Positions 48,164 to 60,263 of a stretch of DNA of 64,000 nt are shown here, one piece after another. The notes under the pieces are model-generated. The model did not search any database. It saw only the letters and a list, made by a program, of their open reading frames with translations, and was not told where the DNA came from. The stretch is taken from contig OY744466.1 in NCBI GenBank assembly GCA_963556145.1, forward strand, positions 496,001-560,000. Direction: 5' to 3'. How positions within the stretch are numbered: the stretch's first letter is position 1; each line of letters begins with the position of its first letter. A program made the translations under genes and the position numbers. Source of the stretch: Hygrocybe punicea. Its lineage: Eukaryota; Basidiomycota; Agaricomycetes; Agaricales; Hygrophoraceae.

Positions 48164-48872
48164 TCAGAGCTTCCTCAAATCCTCAACTCCTCTGTCCCTG
48201 TATTCAGCAGTGATCCTCATCTTATACTCCCTCTGCAGTCGCAACCGCCTGCCATGAAACACCTCTCCAAGATGAGCTGTGTAGATACTACTATTTGGTG
48301 AATCTTCTCTGGGGCCAGTTGGCAAGTATGGTGGTCCATCATCCCAATCATCCAGGCCTGTTTCATCCAGATTATTGGCACTACTCAGAGCCTCGTGAAA
48401 CCAAGAGGTACTTGGGAGAGGCACTTGGGTGAGTGCAACGAGGCATGCAGGTAAGTTGAACGTGGATGTAGCAGATGAGGAAGGGGCTGCCAGTAAGAAG
48501 CATTTCGGGACACAGCGACCATGAGCGCATTTGTATGCTTGATTGTTCATGATGCGCTTCGTTATTTTGCCACTGAGAACACATTGCTAGTCAAATGAAA
48601 GCCTAGTAAGGTTGATCTACTTACCGACTTGACTGTGAATATTTGAACCTAGATTGTTGTGCAGCAGCGGTTTTGTCAGCTGCAGTTAGGTACTTGGCTG
48701 GATGACCCATGAATGAATGAATGCAAGAAAGGAGTGGAAAGCGTGACTGGATCTCTGTTGATTCTGAACACTGAATGAAATAGTCACGATGGGATGTTGT
48801 GCTGTTTAGTGCATGGCTGTACTCAGGCTGCTTACCTGGTCCTTTTGGCACTATCCAGGTGCCTTTTGACAA
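48164..48872 (-). pseudogene. Unidentified minus-strand ORF remnant
   Basis: Two adjoining frames (48872-48621 and 48550-48164). The second contains ETGLDDWDDGPPYLP and FHGRRLRLQREYKMRITAEY. The acidic W-D stretch followed by a basic helix recalls the N-terminal part of some KDZ proteins, here on the opposite strand, but the match is weak. It may be a fragment of a second element. Confidence 0.25.
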
Positions 48873-49529
48873 TATACTTAGCGCTGGGGATGCAGGAATG
48901 TTTCAGTGGGAGACTTATTCGTGATGTGATTGGCTGGGTCCCAAGGGTCCTGAGAGGGGTTGTTATAATAAGAAGTTTTTATTTAATTAATAACTTGACA
49001 CTTCCACGTTCTTCCCCATTCTCTGACACTCTCCAAATCTCTTCTCATCTGAATCCCTCCTCATCACTTTGAATTCCACTCATCCATTTCATCGCTTGCC
49101 TTTGAATATTTGACAAAAACAAAAAAGTTAAGACACTCATCCAACCACAGCGGTGTGCAGTATGCATGCACAGTGACCAAGCTGCTTTCTGCGTTCAGTC
49201 GATGTCAACAATGTCAACAACCTGATCCAAATGCAAATCCTCCATGGCTTCTAATGCAGCATGCCCCAGGAATGGTTACAATTCTCCACCCTCCCATCCT
49301 TTGCCTCCACCCACCACAAAAAAAAACTCCCATTCATTTCTTATTGAAATCATCTTGAAAACCACCTTTTCTCACATTTCCCTTGGGTCACTGGTATGTT
49401 CACTCATGCAACTCTCAAGCTTCATGAGAACCTCACCTTTTACCTCAGGTTTATCTCACCTGGTTGATCACTGAGGTCCTCTATGCAACTTTTGATGTGA
49501 TCTGGCCTAATTTTTTTGGTGAGTAGCTT

Positions 49530-52500
49530 CCATGTTTTCCAGATATAAACAACTCACAATGGTGTTAGTTTGTACCCACTGCACTTCCATGGATCTTTTC
49601 AACAAACCAACTCCTCTGAGGGCACTTGGCCATGACATTGAACACATCTTTTCACCAGATGACGAGATAGATGAGCTAGATTCTTTGCCAGTGGCTACAT
49701 GGACCAGTTCCAACCAATCTTCCCATGGAGAGCCACAAAGATGTACTCCCAACCTCTCAAGAGGGTGGTGGGCAGCAAGCAAGATTCATACCCCCAGAGC
49801 TAACCCCCACCAAATTGCATAGCCGTATCACACCTACTGCAAAGGATGGCAGCGTTATTGGAAAATCACTCTTAAACCATGCCTATTTTGGGAAGAATGC
49901 CCCCGAACCATTCTCCCCTTACACTCGGAAGAAGCATCAACCCAAGGTACTTGCCCCCCCTTCTAACAAACATAACAAACCTCCCCTGGACATGTCAGCA
50001 GGGCCACAGTGCCCCCTAATTCTTCAATGATCATCAATGAGATCGCAGACCCCAGATGAGGACTATGGGTTTGATGGAGACCTTCTTGTGGCCTATGTGG
50101 ATGAAGCTCATGCAGAGGATGATGAGCAATGGGTGCAAACACAGGAGGACACCATTGGTGGCCCTGCCTTTCCACCACAAGATCAGCCTATCAAGCTACA
50201 TCAGGAACCTCTCAAGGCCATTACACCCCCACCCCTTTCACCAGTTTCTGCAGTTCCATTGCTGCTTCCTTCTGTGCCTCCTCCTGTGCCCCCTCCTCCA
50301 ACTGGCCCTGCTGTTCCTGCAAGACAGGTAACACATACCGACTCACTGCCAGATGCATCTGGGTTGGGCAATACCTCTCAAGTTCAAGAAGGTCAGGATG
50401 GTCCCAAGATGCAGGGAATAATGTCCAACAGGAACCTTAAGATTATCAACGATAGCTTTCAGGTTATTGAGAACCTTTTCATCAAACTCGCCTCCCAAAC
50501 TGACAGCAATGCCTCAAAGCTTGTGGACCGCTGGATCAAGTCCAATGCCAGCTGTACCTATAAATGGGCAAATGCCTGGAACCAATATAGAAAATACTTT
50601 TGAGTGAACCAGGCTGAGGAGTTGCAGAGGGTCTTCGGTGACAACAGTGACATGAGTGGTAATGGGTTCCCTCTCATTCCATAGTCCTCAGATCACTAAT
50701 TGTGATCTATGCAGCCAAGGATGCTTCTCAGGTTCATGTCTGTCTACAATGTTACGCTTCTTTCAAGGAGAAGTACCCCGATACTTGGCTGGAGATCCTT
50801 GAGTTGCACGAGCAAGCAGAGCTCAACAATAATGCTGGCCAATCTCATGCAAAACATGCACAGGCCTTTTGCAACACATTTGACAAGTTCGTACAGTGGG
50901 TATGTAGTCTAAACTTGTCATGTTCACTTGAAACGTGACCAACTTGGCAGGCCACTGTTAACACGACCCGACATGGTTTTGAGATGCTGATCGCAATGGT
51001 TGGTGGAGAGATCAACTCAGATCGTGGACTCGGTGAAATCTTTGTGACTGAAAGGGCAAGTGGTGTAAGTTCTCCATTTCCAACGGTCGTTGATGTTGAA
51101 TGATGTTCGTTGCCTTTTAGTTTGTTGAGCATCTTCGGCAGGATAATAATACCTTTCTGGGCCACCTGAAGGCTGTGATTTTGTGAGTTCATGCAATTTT
51201 ACTGTTCCATCTACTTGATAATGCTCTTAGCCAAAACATCTCAGTTGCCCAAGTTGCAGAGGTCTGGGCAGATAATAATGTTGAGAATGATGGCCAGGAA
51301 AGTGATGCTGATAAAAAGGTTATTGATACCATTGTGGGGAGACATGGCCCCAGCCTGCTCAGCAAGGGAATGGAGGTCCAGAAAAGATTTTGCAAAAGTT
51401 TGGGCAATGCTTTCCATAAGTGATCTCTCATCCTTTAGATTTTGTTGCCGCTGACAGGTTCATACTTAGGGGAAGCCTGGGGAGAGTTCAGTTCATCCCT
51501 GTCTCCATGGAAAGGATTTGCCAAGCTACTCACTGACCAAGGTTATGTGTGTTTGGATTGGCCATTTGGTATGCCCTTACCAGGTGATGATCGGGCTGGG
51601 AAGAGCAAGGGAGTTGCTGGCCTGACAATTGTTCAGGTCCAAAGTGCCATTGACACTGTTGAGAGTGATGAGTGCCACCTCCACCCTGTCAAAGTGCTGG
51701 ATGCAGACAGGAAAGGTCAGCCTCAAACCTCCTGAGTGATACACAGTTTGAATTTTTCTCTCCTTGTAGCTCTCAGAAATTACCAACAGCCCGTTTTCAT
51801 TGAAGCACCCCCACCTGCTGGAGCAGCTCCACTGTAAGCTAGGAGGAAGTTTGGAGATGGCAGGGTTGACTGCCTTGGACCAAAATGTTCGCAAGAGACA
51901 AAGGCAAAGACTACTGTTAAGCCTTCAGGTCAGATCGCTCCAAAGACCGAGAAGGGTCTCAAGCTGCCCCCTTCCACACACAAACATGCTGCCCCTGAAG
52001 TTCTCTCGATTGACAATTCCAACTCTAATAGTGACACTCCTCCTTCTCATCACACCTGCTCCATGACCTTGAAAAAGGCAATGGGGGGCTTGACCAAGGA
52101 CAAGCATGAAACTCCCCGCAACGACCCTTCCAATGTTGACAACATCCAGGGAGGCGACAATGCAGTTCATGCTAGTGATCAGTCCCACCCCAACACTGCA
52201 CCAGTCACTCAAAAACACAAGGTGTCTCTGGAGGTCCCAGTGCGATGCAAGAGAATCAGGTTTGTGGAGAGCTCTGATTATGAGCCTATAACTAGCAAAA
52301 GCAGCTCCCATAGTGCTGTGATAGGGCCAGATACCTGTGTGGAGAAGGGAAAGGCTTGTGAGGTGAATGAGAATGATTTTGAGCTGGTAGAATCATCTGT
52401 TTCACCACCTATATGCAGGATATTGCCAATTGTGATTGGTAAGTTGCAGGTTTATGGCTCATCACTGCTTGACTTATATTCTTTGTAGTTGGACCTGCTA

Positions 52501-53345
52501 CCACCCACAGACAAGGATGCTCACCTCCACCTGTGAAGCCTGTTGTAGTAATTACCACATCTGTACAGGGTGGTCCAAAAGGTCTGAGAGTTCCTGTTGG
52601 GGATGCTCCTTGGGGGGAACCCTGACCAATTGAAAGGCCATTGAAGACTGGGCTAGCACCTCTCATTGAGGAAGTTTGTGAGGATGAGGACACTCGTGAG
52701 ACCCTCACCTCTCCTTTGGCCACCATTGGTCTTTCAAACCCAAAGCAAGCCCTGTCTGATGTGGAGCCTGTGAACCCTGCTCTTCCTGTTCCAAAGGTTA
52801 TTGAAACAGCCAACCTGGCAACCCTTGCCCCTCCCATTCCAATTGTTGACGAAGCGGCAAGATGAGAGGTTTCCGGGACAATGAGTTCTCTTAATTTGAA
52901 TGATCTTCACTCCAATTCAGCAGCTGCCGAACCCCAAGTGATGCTGCAAGATCGAGGTTATGCAGGGTGGTCTGGAGATGAAGAGGGATTCTATGATATG
53001 TCACCACTGAGATATAACACCTCTCATAACAGATATTGTTTACATGCTGGGCCCTATGGAGTAGCTTCCTCCCTGGCTGGTTACCTGTATGCAGATTCAA
53101 TGCCCTACAGCACACCAGCCCCACCTAACCATTCACGCTATCACCCCTATGCCAGCGCACATCCAAATGCTCCTGCTCACCTATTTGGGGAATTTTTACA
53201 GGTACTGCAAAGGTATCATGGTGAGGATATCACATTTGTGACCACACCCAAGGTTACTGGAACCCGGGTGGCTATCTTGGTGGCTATCCTCCCAGAATTT
53301 GCCAAGCCTACCAAGATGAGGACTATCATGGAGACTTGCCTCTAA
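49530..53345 (+). CDS. KDZ-associated accessory ORF (agaricomycete family, function unknown)
   Basis: A multi-exon plus-strand reading. The acidic start (SPDDEIDELDSLPVATW) and YFGKNAPEPFSPYTRKKHQP are followed by a Pro-rich linker (50220-50320). A helical region includes IINDSFQVIENLFIKLA and WANAWNQYRKYF. A conserved core reads YASFKEKYPDTWLEILELHE, RHGFEMLIAMVGGEINSDRG and ASGFVEHLRQDNNTFLGHLK. Next come LSPWKGFAKLLTDQGYVCLD and GLTIVQVQSAID. A long low-complexity tail ends in a Tyr/Pro/His-rich segment. I recall the core as a protein that accompanies transposons in agaricomycetes; no enzyme motif is visible. Stops at several expected exon joins (for example 50601) may be introns or damage. 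Confidence 0.45.
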
Positions 53346-53349
53346 TGGC

Positions 53350-53800
53350 CAATCAGCAGCATCCTAATGCATACCACCCAGTCACACAGCCGCCGCATTT
53401 GATACCGCGAACCTCTCCTTTGCCACAAACTTACCCCCTGCTACAAACCCCCCCCTGCCACATCCTGCTGGCTACAATAAGGATCCTACACATGACACAG
53501 GCAGATCATTTGTCTCGCATAGGGCTGGTGGAATGCAGGTCCCCAAAGCATACCACCAGGTCGCACAGCTGCCGAATTTGATACCATGAACATCTCTGCC
53601 ATAAACTTCCCCCCTGCCATGAACCTCCCCCTTGCCACATCCCACTGGCTACAATGGGGATCCTATGCACAACATGGGCAGATCATTTGTCCTGCATAGT
53701 ACTGGTGGAATGCAGGTCCCTGAAGTGTACCGCCAGGTCACACAGCCGCCGAATTTGATACTGCGAACCTCCCCTCCATCATGTCCTGATGCATAGGACT
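53350..53800. repeat. About 180 bp imperfect tandem repeat
   Basis: Blocks sharing TACCACCAGTC-ACAGC-GCC, GAATTTGATACC, GAACCTC-CC-TTGCCACA and GGCAGATCATTTGTC recur at about 53370, 53550 and 53730. It overlaps the end of the accessory ORF, so it may have begun as a coding repeat. Confidence 0.65.
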
Positions 53801-54529
53801 GGCGAAATGTAGGACACCTCAGATAAAGTTGGCAGAATGTTTGAATATTGATGGACCATTCCGAGATCCTCGCATCTTTTGTTTCTTGTAGTTCAATCCA
53901 TGTCCCACCCCCCTCACACTGTAACCACTTGTAGATAATACTACAGCAATTTTGAGTTGGCACATTGAAGTGCCTAAAAATACCAAAAAATAACGGGGGA
54001 AAAATGGGGAAAAAACACCCAACAAAAAACATGAAAACTCCACGAAGACAAAAACTCCAACAAAAATCTCTCAGAAACATTTCAAAAAGTCATGAGAACA
54101 TCTCAAGATTCTTCGCTGGAGGTTGACCAAAAACATCTCAGAAATATCTCAGAACCTCATGAGAACATCTTAAGAAGCTTTGCCAAAGGGTTTGGTATGG
54201 GAGCCTGATCTGCAAGACCACTTTCCCTCTACAAAAGAAGCCCATCTGGTTGACTGGATAAGTGCTGCCAAGGGTGAGCAGAAGCATCACAGATGACTGG
54301 GGTTTGTAAGTCCCACCTCAAGATATACAGTAGGTCACTTTCTGGGCTTTTGGTTATTGGCAGAGAACTACCAACTTAAAAGGCAAATTGATAGGGAAGA
54401 CCCTAATGTGTTGAAGACATAGGAGAATCTCAACATCGACCACTGATTCCATAAGGAACAATGACTGAATTTTCACAAATTTGATAGGTCATAGTATATG
54501 CACACATGCCTCTGATCCAGCCCTCGAAC
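53801..54529. other. No gene seen
   Basis: A-rich DNA. Around 54075-54180 variants of CATGAGAACATCTCAAGA and TCTCAGAAA are repeated two to three times. No coding domain. Confidence 0.35.
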
Positions 54530-55627
54530 TCAAGGCAATCTCAGCCCACCCCTTATAGCACATTCAATGTTTTGAGGATGGTTTGACCTTGACTCTGGGT
54601 AGCTGAACATCTCAATCTCAATTGGCTCCAGACCTGCATCACCTGACTCAAGCTTGGAGAGAAACTTGAGCAGCCTGTCATCTGGGATGGATGGGTGAGC
54701 AAGTTTCCACTGGCTCTCAGCCACATCTGCTTTCATCCCCACAAGATTGCTTGCATAACTATGAACATTTTCATTGATGTTGTTGGATATGCGCCAAGCA
54801 AAATTCCTTGCTGGCCCTGACTTTGACCAGGCACAATAAAGGTCCCAGACTATGCCAAAATGGAGCTTGTCAGTATTTGTCACTCAGTGGAGATATCAGA
54901 CCATGACATACATTGACAAATCTTGTATTGATTGAGTTCAGCCTGGTCAAGAGGTGACACCAGATTCCATGTGAAGGTCCCAAATACTGCTCAGCCAGTG
55001 ATTAGGCAAAGAATTTGCAAGTGATAGGACTAAACACACCACAAATCACCAAACTCATGGTTTGCCACTCAGACAGGACTTCCAAGTTTCCTCCTATCCT
55101 CTCCAGGCTCTCCTTGAGCTCATCAATCTCATGCTGCTTGTCAAGCTTTGCTTGCTGCTTGTTGTGCTTCACTTGTGCTTCTCTCTGGAACTCCTGGATA
55201 GATATCAGGAACTGGTTGAACAAGGCAGTAAGGAAGAACTTACTGCAAGTTCACTTTCAGGACATGAGTAATGGACTACTGTCCCCTCTCGTCCAAAGCC
55301 AGGGACAACCTTGTCCACAGTGTAAACTGACAGGTCTTGTGAGTAAGAGAGGCTTAATATTTCAGCCAGAGTCCTTCCTGAGTGGCTGACAATGATATCA
55401 TTTCTAAGAGCATGCTGCAGGGTGGTCACAGTCACATAGTGGTTATACCTTCCAGCATCAAGTAATACAGTTTTGGTAAATTGCCTGAGTTTTGTTACAA
55501 GTTTTTCTTGAATAAAAAGGAAGTTTTTTTTCTTGATAGGAGTCAAGTTTGACATTGTGGGAGTAGGTGTGACGATAAAAGATTGAATAGGAGAAACTGT
55601 GGTGAAGGTAGGGGGGCAAGACTGCAT
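54530..55627 (-). CDS. Hypothetical spliced protein with a coiled coil
   Basis: Exon 1 (55627 or Met 55555 to about 55253) reads MSNLTPIKKKNFLFIQEKLV and LSVYTVDKVVPGFGREGTV. A consensus intron (GTAAGT...CAG, about 55252-55219) joins FLISIQEFQREAQVKHNKQQ, continuing as a Lys/Glu/Gln-rich coiled coil (DKQHEIDELKESLERIGG). A last piece (54883-54530) holds WDLYCAWSKSGPARNFAWRI and AESQWKLAHPSIPDDRLLKF. No domain recognised. It lies head to head with CRN header copy 2, starting only about 30 bp from it. Confidence 0.4.
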
Positions 55628-55659
55628 GATGAAGCTCCGATCAAAACAGTACAGTATTG

Positions 55660-56185
55660 GTTATCCACTGTCTCATCCAAGGCGATTGAACAATGTTCCA
55701 AGTAACTGCTCTGCTCCACAACCACATTGACAAACTGAAGGATCTTTATCTACAAGAAGAGTATTAGGGAAAAACAAGATATTCTTACTAAAGATTTGGT
55801 TACTTTGGCAGGCAAGTTAGTCTAGACAATTGCGAAAGTCTTACTTTATGATCCCAACGGATTAACATGGATCTTAATGCTCAAACACTCCCTTAATCAT
55901 CTTACGATCACCAAGGATGACAAAGGGGTTCCAAAGTTGATGGACTGGATGCGCATCGCGCAATATTGGCTAACTCAACCCATTAGGGATAGGCTCCACG
56001 TCATTATGATGCTCCCAACTCCCAGTGAGCTGCTCATCTTATCGATTCCACTCTTCATGTTCAGTTTTACTTTCTAGTTTCCCAAAAGTGCTTGCCCTCT
56101 TTACTGGCGGTCAGGACAGGAAGCGAACTAGTAAGAGGCTTGTTGCCTTAACTCGGTAAACCTTGCTAAAGCCATGTACCGCAGA
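55660..56185 (+). pseudogene. Crinkler (CRN)-like N-terminal header, copy 2
   Basis: Direct repeat of the 42750-43290 segment. The end of the header is open here (LTITKDDKGVPKLMDWMRIA, then IRDRLHVIMMLPTP), but earlier parts carry indels and stops (for example DLYLQEEY*). The shared flank with AGGAAGCGAACTAGTAAGAG continues to 56185 and then diverges. No effector domain follows; 150 bp later the DNA is replaced by the long palindromic element. Confidence 0.6.
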
Positions 56186-56329
56186 TTCAACATGGGCTAT
56201 AGTCCCAAATGAATTTTGGAGGACATTTCGGTATTGTAAAATTTGAGTCGAGTCTAGCATATTTACAACCATTAGAATTACCACCAAGGAATGACTGTAG
56301 AGCCCTATCATCGATATCTATACCAGGGG

Positions 56330-56336
56330 CGATCGG
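56330..56336. repeat. 7 bp target-site duplication, left
   Basis: CGATCGG immediately outside the left terminus, repeated at 61350-61356. Confidence 0.75.
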
Positions 56337-57422
56337 CACTTCAGGCTACCCCCAAACCTGAACAACTAGTTTCAACTCACCTCTAGTACTGAACCATCTA
56401 CATGTTGGTAAAAGTACTGGGCAGCCCTGGGACGAAACCATTGTCCCAGGGACGATACATTGGGACGTCCCATTGTCCCTGGTCTGATATATGGGATGGC
56501 CCATGGGACGACATTTGGTGTTGTGGGATGTCCCATGTCCCATGGGACATCCCTAACAGAGGGGGTGTCTGGGGTCATTTGGGATGTCCCTTCTCTAGGT
56601 ATTTAATAGAAAACTCAGAGTGAGGATAGCATCTAGTTATCAATTTCAAGGCCTTGTAATGGCCACTATAGGTACCATGGGTGCTATAGCATAGTATAAG
56701 ATTGTACAGGCTTATTCTTTTGAGAGTCACAGAGCTGATTGTCCTTTGGGGTCAGTGGCAGGGAGTGGAGATGAGGCAGTTGTTTCCATATATAAAGACA
56801 GAAGGAGTGGGAGAGGAAAAGTGCTGGAGATGTTGGGTAATGAGATGGGAAACAGGAGGAGGATTGAATGTGTGCTTCTAGAAAACCAATCACTTGTGCA
56901 TGTGGCAGGCTGAAGCTTGTAGGGGAGTGAGTGAGCAGAGCATACATAAAAGACAAAGATCAGTGGGTCTAGGAGAGGCTGGACTGAAAATTAAACAAGT
57001 GTATTATGAAGAGGATTTGAGCAGGATATGAGTTGTTATTACATTGTTGGGTATGCAGGCAATTGCTGACTGGGATGCAGATGCAGAGGAGAGATCTGAA
57101 ATCAGAGTGTGTCTTGAGGAAAGTGGACTTGGGTAAGGAGACATTTCACAGAGGCTTTATTGGGACATCCCACAGGCTTGTCTGGGACATCCCTGTCAGC
57201 TTGTGGGACATCCCACCAAGGCTTTTGGACATCCCACAGCCTTGTCTTGGACGTCCCACCAAGGCTTTGGGACGTCCCTGTCAGCTTGTGGGACATCCCA
57301 CCAAGGCGTTGGGACGTCCCACAGCCTTGTCTGGGATGTCCCACCAAGGCTTTGGGACGTCCCACAGCCTTGTTTGGGACATCCCTGTCAGCTTGTGGGA
57401 CGTCCCACAGAGGCTTTGGGAC
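56337..57422. repeat. Outer inverted arm, left
   Basis: Pairs with 60264-61349 at equal length. The inner third (57155-57422) is an array of GGGACRTCCC palindromes spaced about 22 bp apart in sequence such as GGGACGTCCCACAGCC and GGGACATCCCTGTCAGC. More copies lie at 56455-56590. Confidence 0.9.
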
Positions 57423-59175
57423 ATCCCACAGCCTTGTCTGGGACATCCCTGTCCACTTTTTGGATGTCCCACAACCTGGCGTGGACATCCAAATGTACAG
57501 GCTTGTGGGACTGCCTGCTTGCTCAGCATCTGCTAAGTCATACAATAATAATCATACCAATGATTGTCCATATGTTACATAATTTTAAATAATCTACATT
57601 TAGCAACTACTTAAAATAGATATAGCAAATTAAATAATTATTTTACCTAAATACATGATATTCTACTTTATCATGGGAGTGGCAGAGGTGGAGGTGGAGG
57701 TGAGGACAGGAGAGGGGGCAATGGCAGGGGGTGGGCAGGGGGAGAAGGGACAGGAAGTGGATGGGAGATGGATGGGCAGCACATAGGCAGGGGGGGGAGG
57801 GGCAGGTTAGGAAGGGGCAGAAGGGGCAGGACACAGTCAGGGGGAGAAGGGAAAGGAGGAGGGAGGAGGGGGAGGGACAAGGAGGGAAAGGGAGGGCCCA
57901 ACAATATTACATACCAGTGTTCCCCTGGTGTCCACTCCCCTCCGCGTCCTCACCCTTGTCCCCATCCTTGTTGTCCCCGTCCTTGTCCCCATCCCCGTCA
58001 TCATCCTCGTCATCGTCCTTGTCCTCCCCGTGCCCATCGTCCTCGTTTTCGTCGTTTTCGTCCCCGTCCTCGTCCTCGCCATCGTCCCCGTTGGAGAGGT
58101 ACCGAGGTACCTCTCCGGGGGCTCACGCAGGACTCGAGAGACGGATGACTGGATGGGATAGGAATGGGTCTCTCTACTACATCGGGAAGGCTACTGACTA
58201 GGTCAACCGTGGGAACCCAGTCACGTGACTGCCAGGTCCCACTACTCCACCGTCCCCGTTCTCGTCGTCCTTGTCATCCTTGTCGTTCTTGTCCCTGTCC
58301 CCGTCGCCCTCGTCCCCGTCATTTTCGTCCCCGTCCCCGTCCCCGTCCCCATCCCCATCCCCGTCCCCGTCCCCATCCCTGTCCCCGTCCCCACCGTCCC
58401 CGCCATCCTTGCCGTCCTTGCCGTCCTTGCCATCCCCGTCATCCCTGTCCTCGTTGTCCCCGTTGCCATTGTTGCCGTTGTTGTGGTCCCAGTCCCAGTC
58501 ATTGTCGTTGTCATCCCATCCCTGATGTCGTTGTCGTTGTCGTTACCACGTGGTCCTGATCCATTCGTGTTGTCCTGGCAGTCCCATTTGCCTTCCTGTC
58601 CTCGCTGTTTCCGTCCTCGTTGTCCCTGTTGCCGTCGTCCTCGTTGTCCCGGTCTCCATTGTCCTCGTCATCCCGTTCCCTTGTCCCAGTCGTCCTCATT
58701 TCCGTTGTCCGTTGCCCCTATCCCCGTTCCCATGCTGGCTGTCCTCATCGTCATCCTCGTCATCATCCCCATCGTCCTTGTTGTCCCCGGTTCCGTGGTC
58801 GTTGTTCCGTTCCCCCATCCCGGTCATCTTCATTTCCGTTGTCTGTGGTTCCCGTGCCTGCTGCCCTCCTCGCCATCCTCATCTTCATTGGCCCTGCCTG
58901 TTGTCGTCTTCCTGTTGTTGTAGTTCCCGTGCCCACTGTGTCATCGTCTTCCCCATTCTCGCCGTCATCGTGTTCATCCTCATTCTTGTCTTCGTTTACC
59001 CCGTCGTCGTCATTCCCGTCATCCTTGTTCTTGCTGTCGTGGTCAGCCTGGGTTGTCCCCATTCATGGCTGCGTCCTCCGTCTCCTTGTTGCCCGCACCG
59101 CATCTGCTTGTTGTTGCCGCGTTCGCGTTCATTTGGCATGAGGGTGCGGCAAAAAAAAAAAAAACTGTTTATTAA
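57423..59175. repeat. Purine tract and CCGTCC/CTCGTC minisatellite in the left half
   Basis: 57670-57900 is almost pure G/A on the plus strand (GGAGGTGGAGGTGAGGACAG and similar). From about 57925 to 59090 the strand switches to CGTCCTCGTCC-type hexamer and nonamer repeats. These give long false ORFs of Pro/Val/Ser on one strand and Gly/Thr/Arg on the other. A 150 bp unrelated piece at 58088-58240 interrupts the array. Neither tract has a counterpart in the right half of the element. Confidence 0.85.
58093..58116. repeat. Perfect 11 bp hairpin inside the minisatellite
   Basis: GGAGAGGTACC, two bases, GGTACCTCTCC. It sits at the start of the 150 bp interruption and could be one end of a small insertion. 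Confidence 0.8.
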
Positions 59176-59179
59176 TAAT

Positions 59180-60240
59180 TAGTTAGTAGAATAAATGAAA
59201 AGGATAAATGGAAGACTTACCTGTGGTGCTCTGGAATCCTCACCCGTTGTTGCGTCGTTGTTGAAAACGACAAGTCTTGTTGAACACGCGCATGAGACTT
59301 TTAACCGGAAATTGCCGATGTCCCAAACGGGGTCGAGTTGCCATATAGGGAAGGGTGGCTGGATTTTCTTATTATTATTACATGTACTACAACACCTCAA
59401 TGGCCAGGGCAAGACCCTGAAGAGATGTAGGTATGATATACCTACCCCGAGAGGAGTTTGTGTATTTTATTTTATTTTCTATGTGGAGATATTCACAATG
59501 CATTTTATGCCTCTGCCAAAATTGGACCCTTAAACACCTAACTTTGCGACTACACGTCTGAAAAATCTAAAATTAATTCTAGGAGTGCTAAGAAAGGTGT
59601 ACATTGTGTTCCAGACAAGTGCCTGGTAGTTGATGGTGAAGGGAATGTGTTGTAGCCAAAATGGAGTTGGATCTTTGCATTGTGGCTAGACAATCAAAAG
59701 TCCGTATAAGCACACACAATCATGAATGGAATGTGAGTGACAAGTTCATCATATTTTGGCTACAACACATTCCCTGCACCACCATCTACCAGGCACTTGT
59801 CTGGAACACAGTGTACACCTTCCTTGGTACTCTTAGAATTAATTTTAGAGTTTTCAGACGTGTACTCGCAAAGTTAGTTGTTTAAGGGTCCAATTTTGGC
59901 AGAGGCATAAAATGCATTGTGAATATCTCCACATAGAAAATAAAATAAAATACACAAACTCCTCTCGGGGTAGGTATATCATACCTACATCTCTTCAGGG
60001 TCTTGCCCTGGCCATTGAGGTGTTGTAGTACATGTAATAATAATAAGAAAATCCAGCCACCCTTCCCTATGGCAACTCGACCCCATTTGGGCCATCAGCA
60101 ATTTCTGGTTGAAAGTCTCGTGCACGTGTTCAACAAAACTTGTCATTTTCAACATCGACGCGACAACGGGTGTGGATTCCAGAGCACCGCAGGTAAGTAT
60201 TCTATTCATCTTTTTCATTTATTCTACTAACTACTTATTG
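59180..60240. repeat. Inner inverted pair with a loop of about 90 bp
   Basis: 59180-59664 and 59754-60240 are inverted copies with many point differences (for example CCCAAACGGGG versus its partner CCCATTTGGG). The outer arms of the same element look identical. The loop, about 59665-59753, is unrelated to either arm. A GTAAGT and a TTTTCAG flank the right copy at 60194 and 60250, so it may once have been exonic. Confidence 0.75.
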
Positions 60241-60263
60241 TCGTTTTCAGGAAAGTTGGCGGA

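Noticed and set aside
45130..53345. A TET/JBP dioxygenase gene accompanying the KDZ element
   Set aside because: The association is known in mushrooms, but no HxD...H iron motif in a suitable context was seen here.
57102..57592. ORFs with GTSHKLTGMSQ/WDVPQ repeats in both arms
   Set aside because: Generated by the GGGACRTCCC array and present as mirror images in each arm; best explained as repeat translation.
57671..59182. Pro/Ser/Val-rich and Gly/Thr/Arg-rich ORFs of 80-230 codons
   Set aside because: They are produced by the CCGTCC minisatellite and purine tract on opposite strands; no domains or splice structure.
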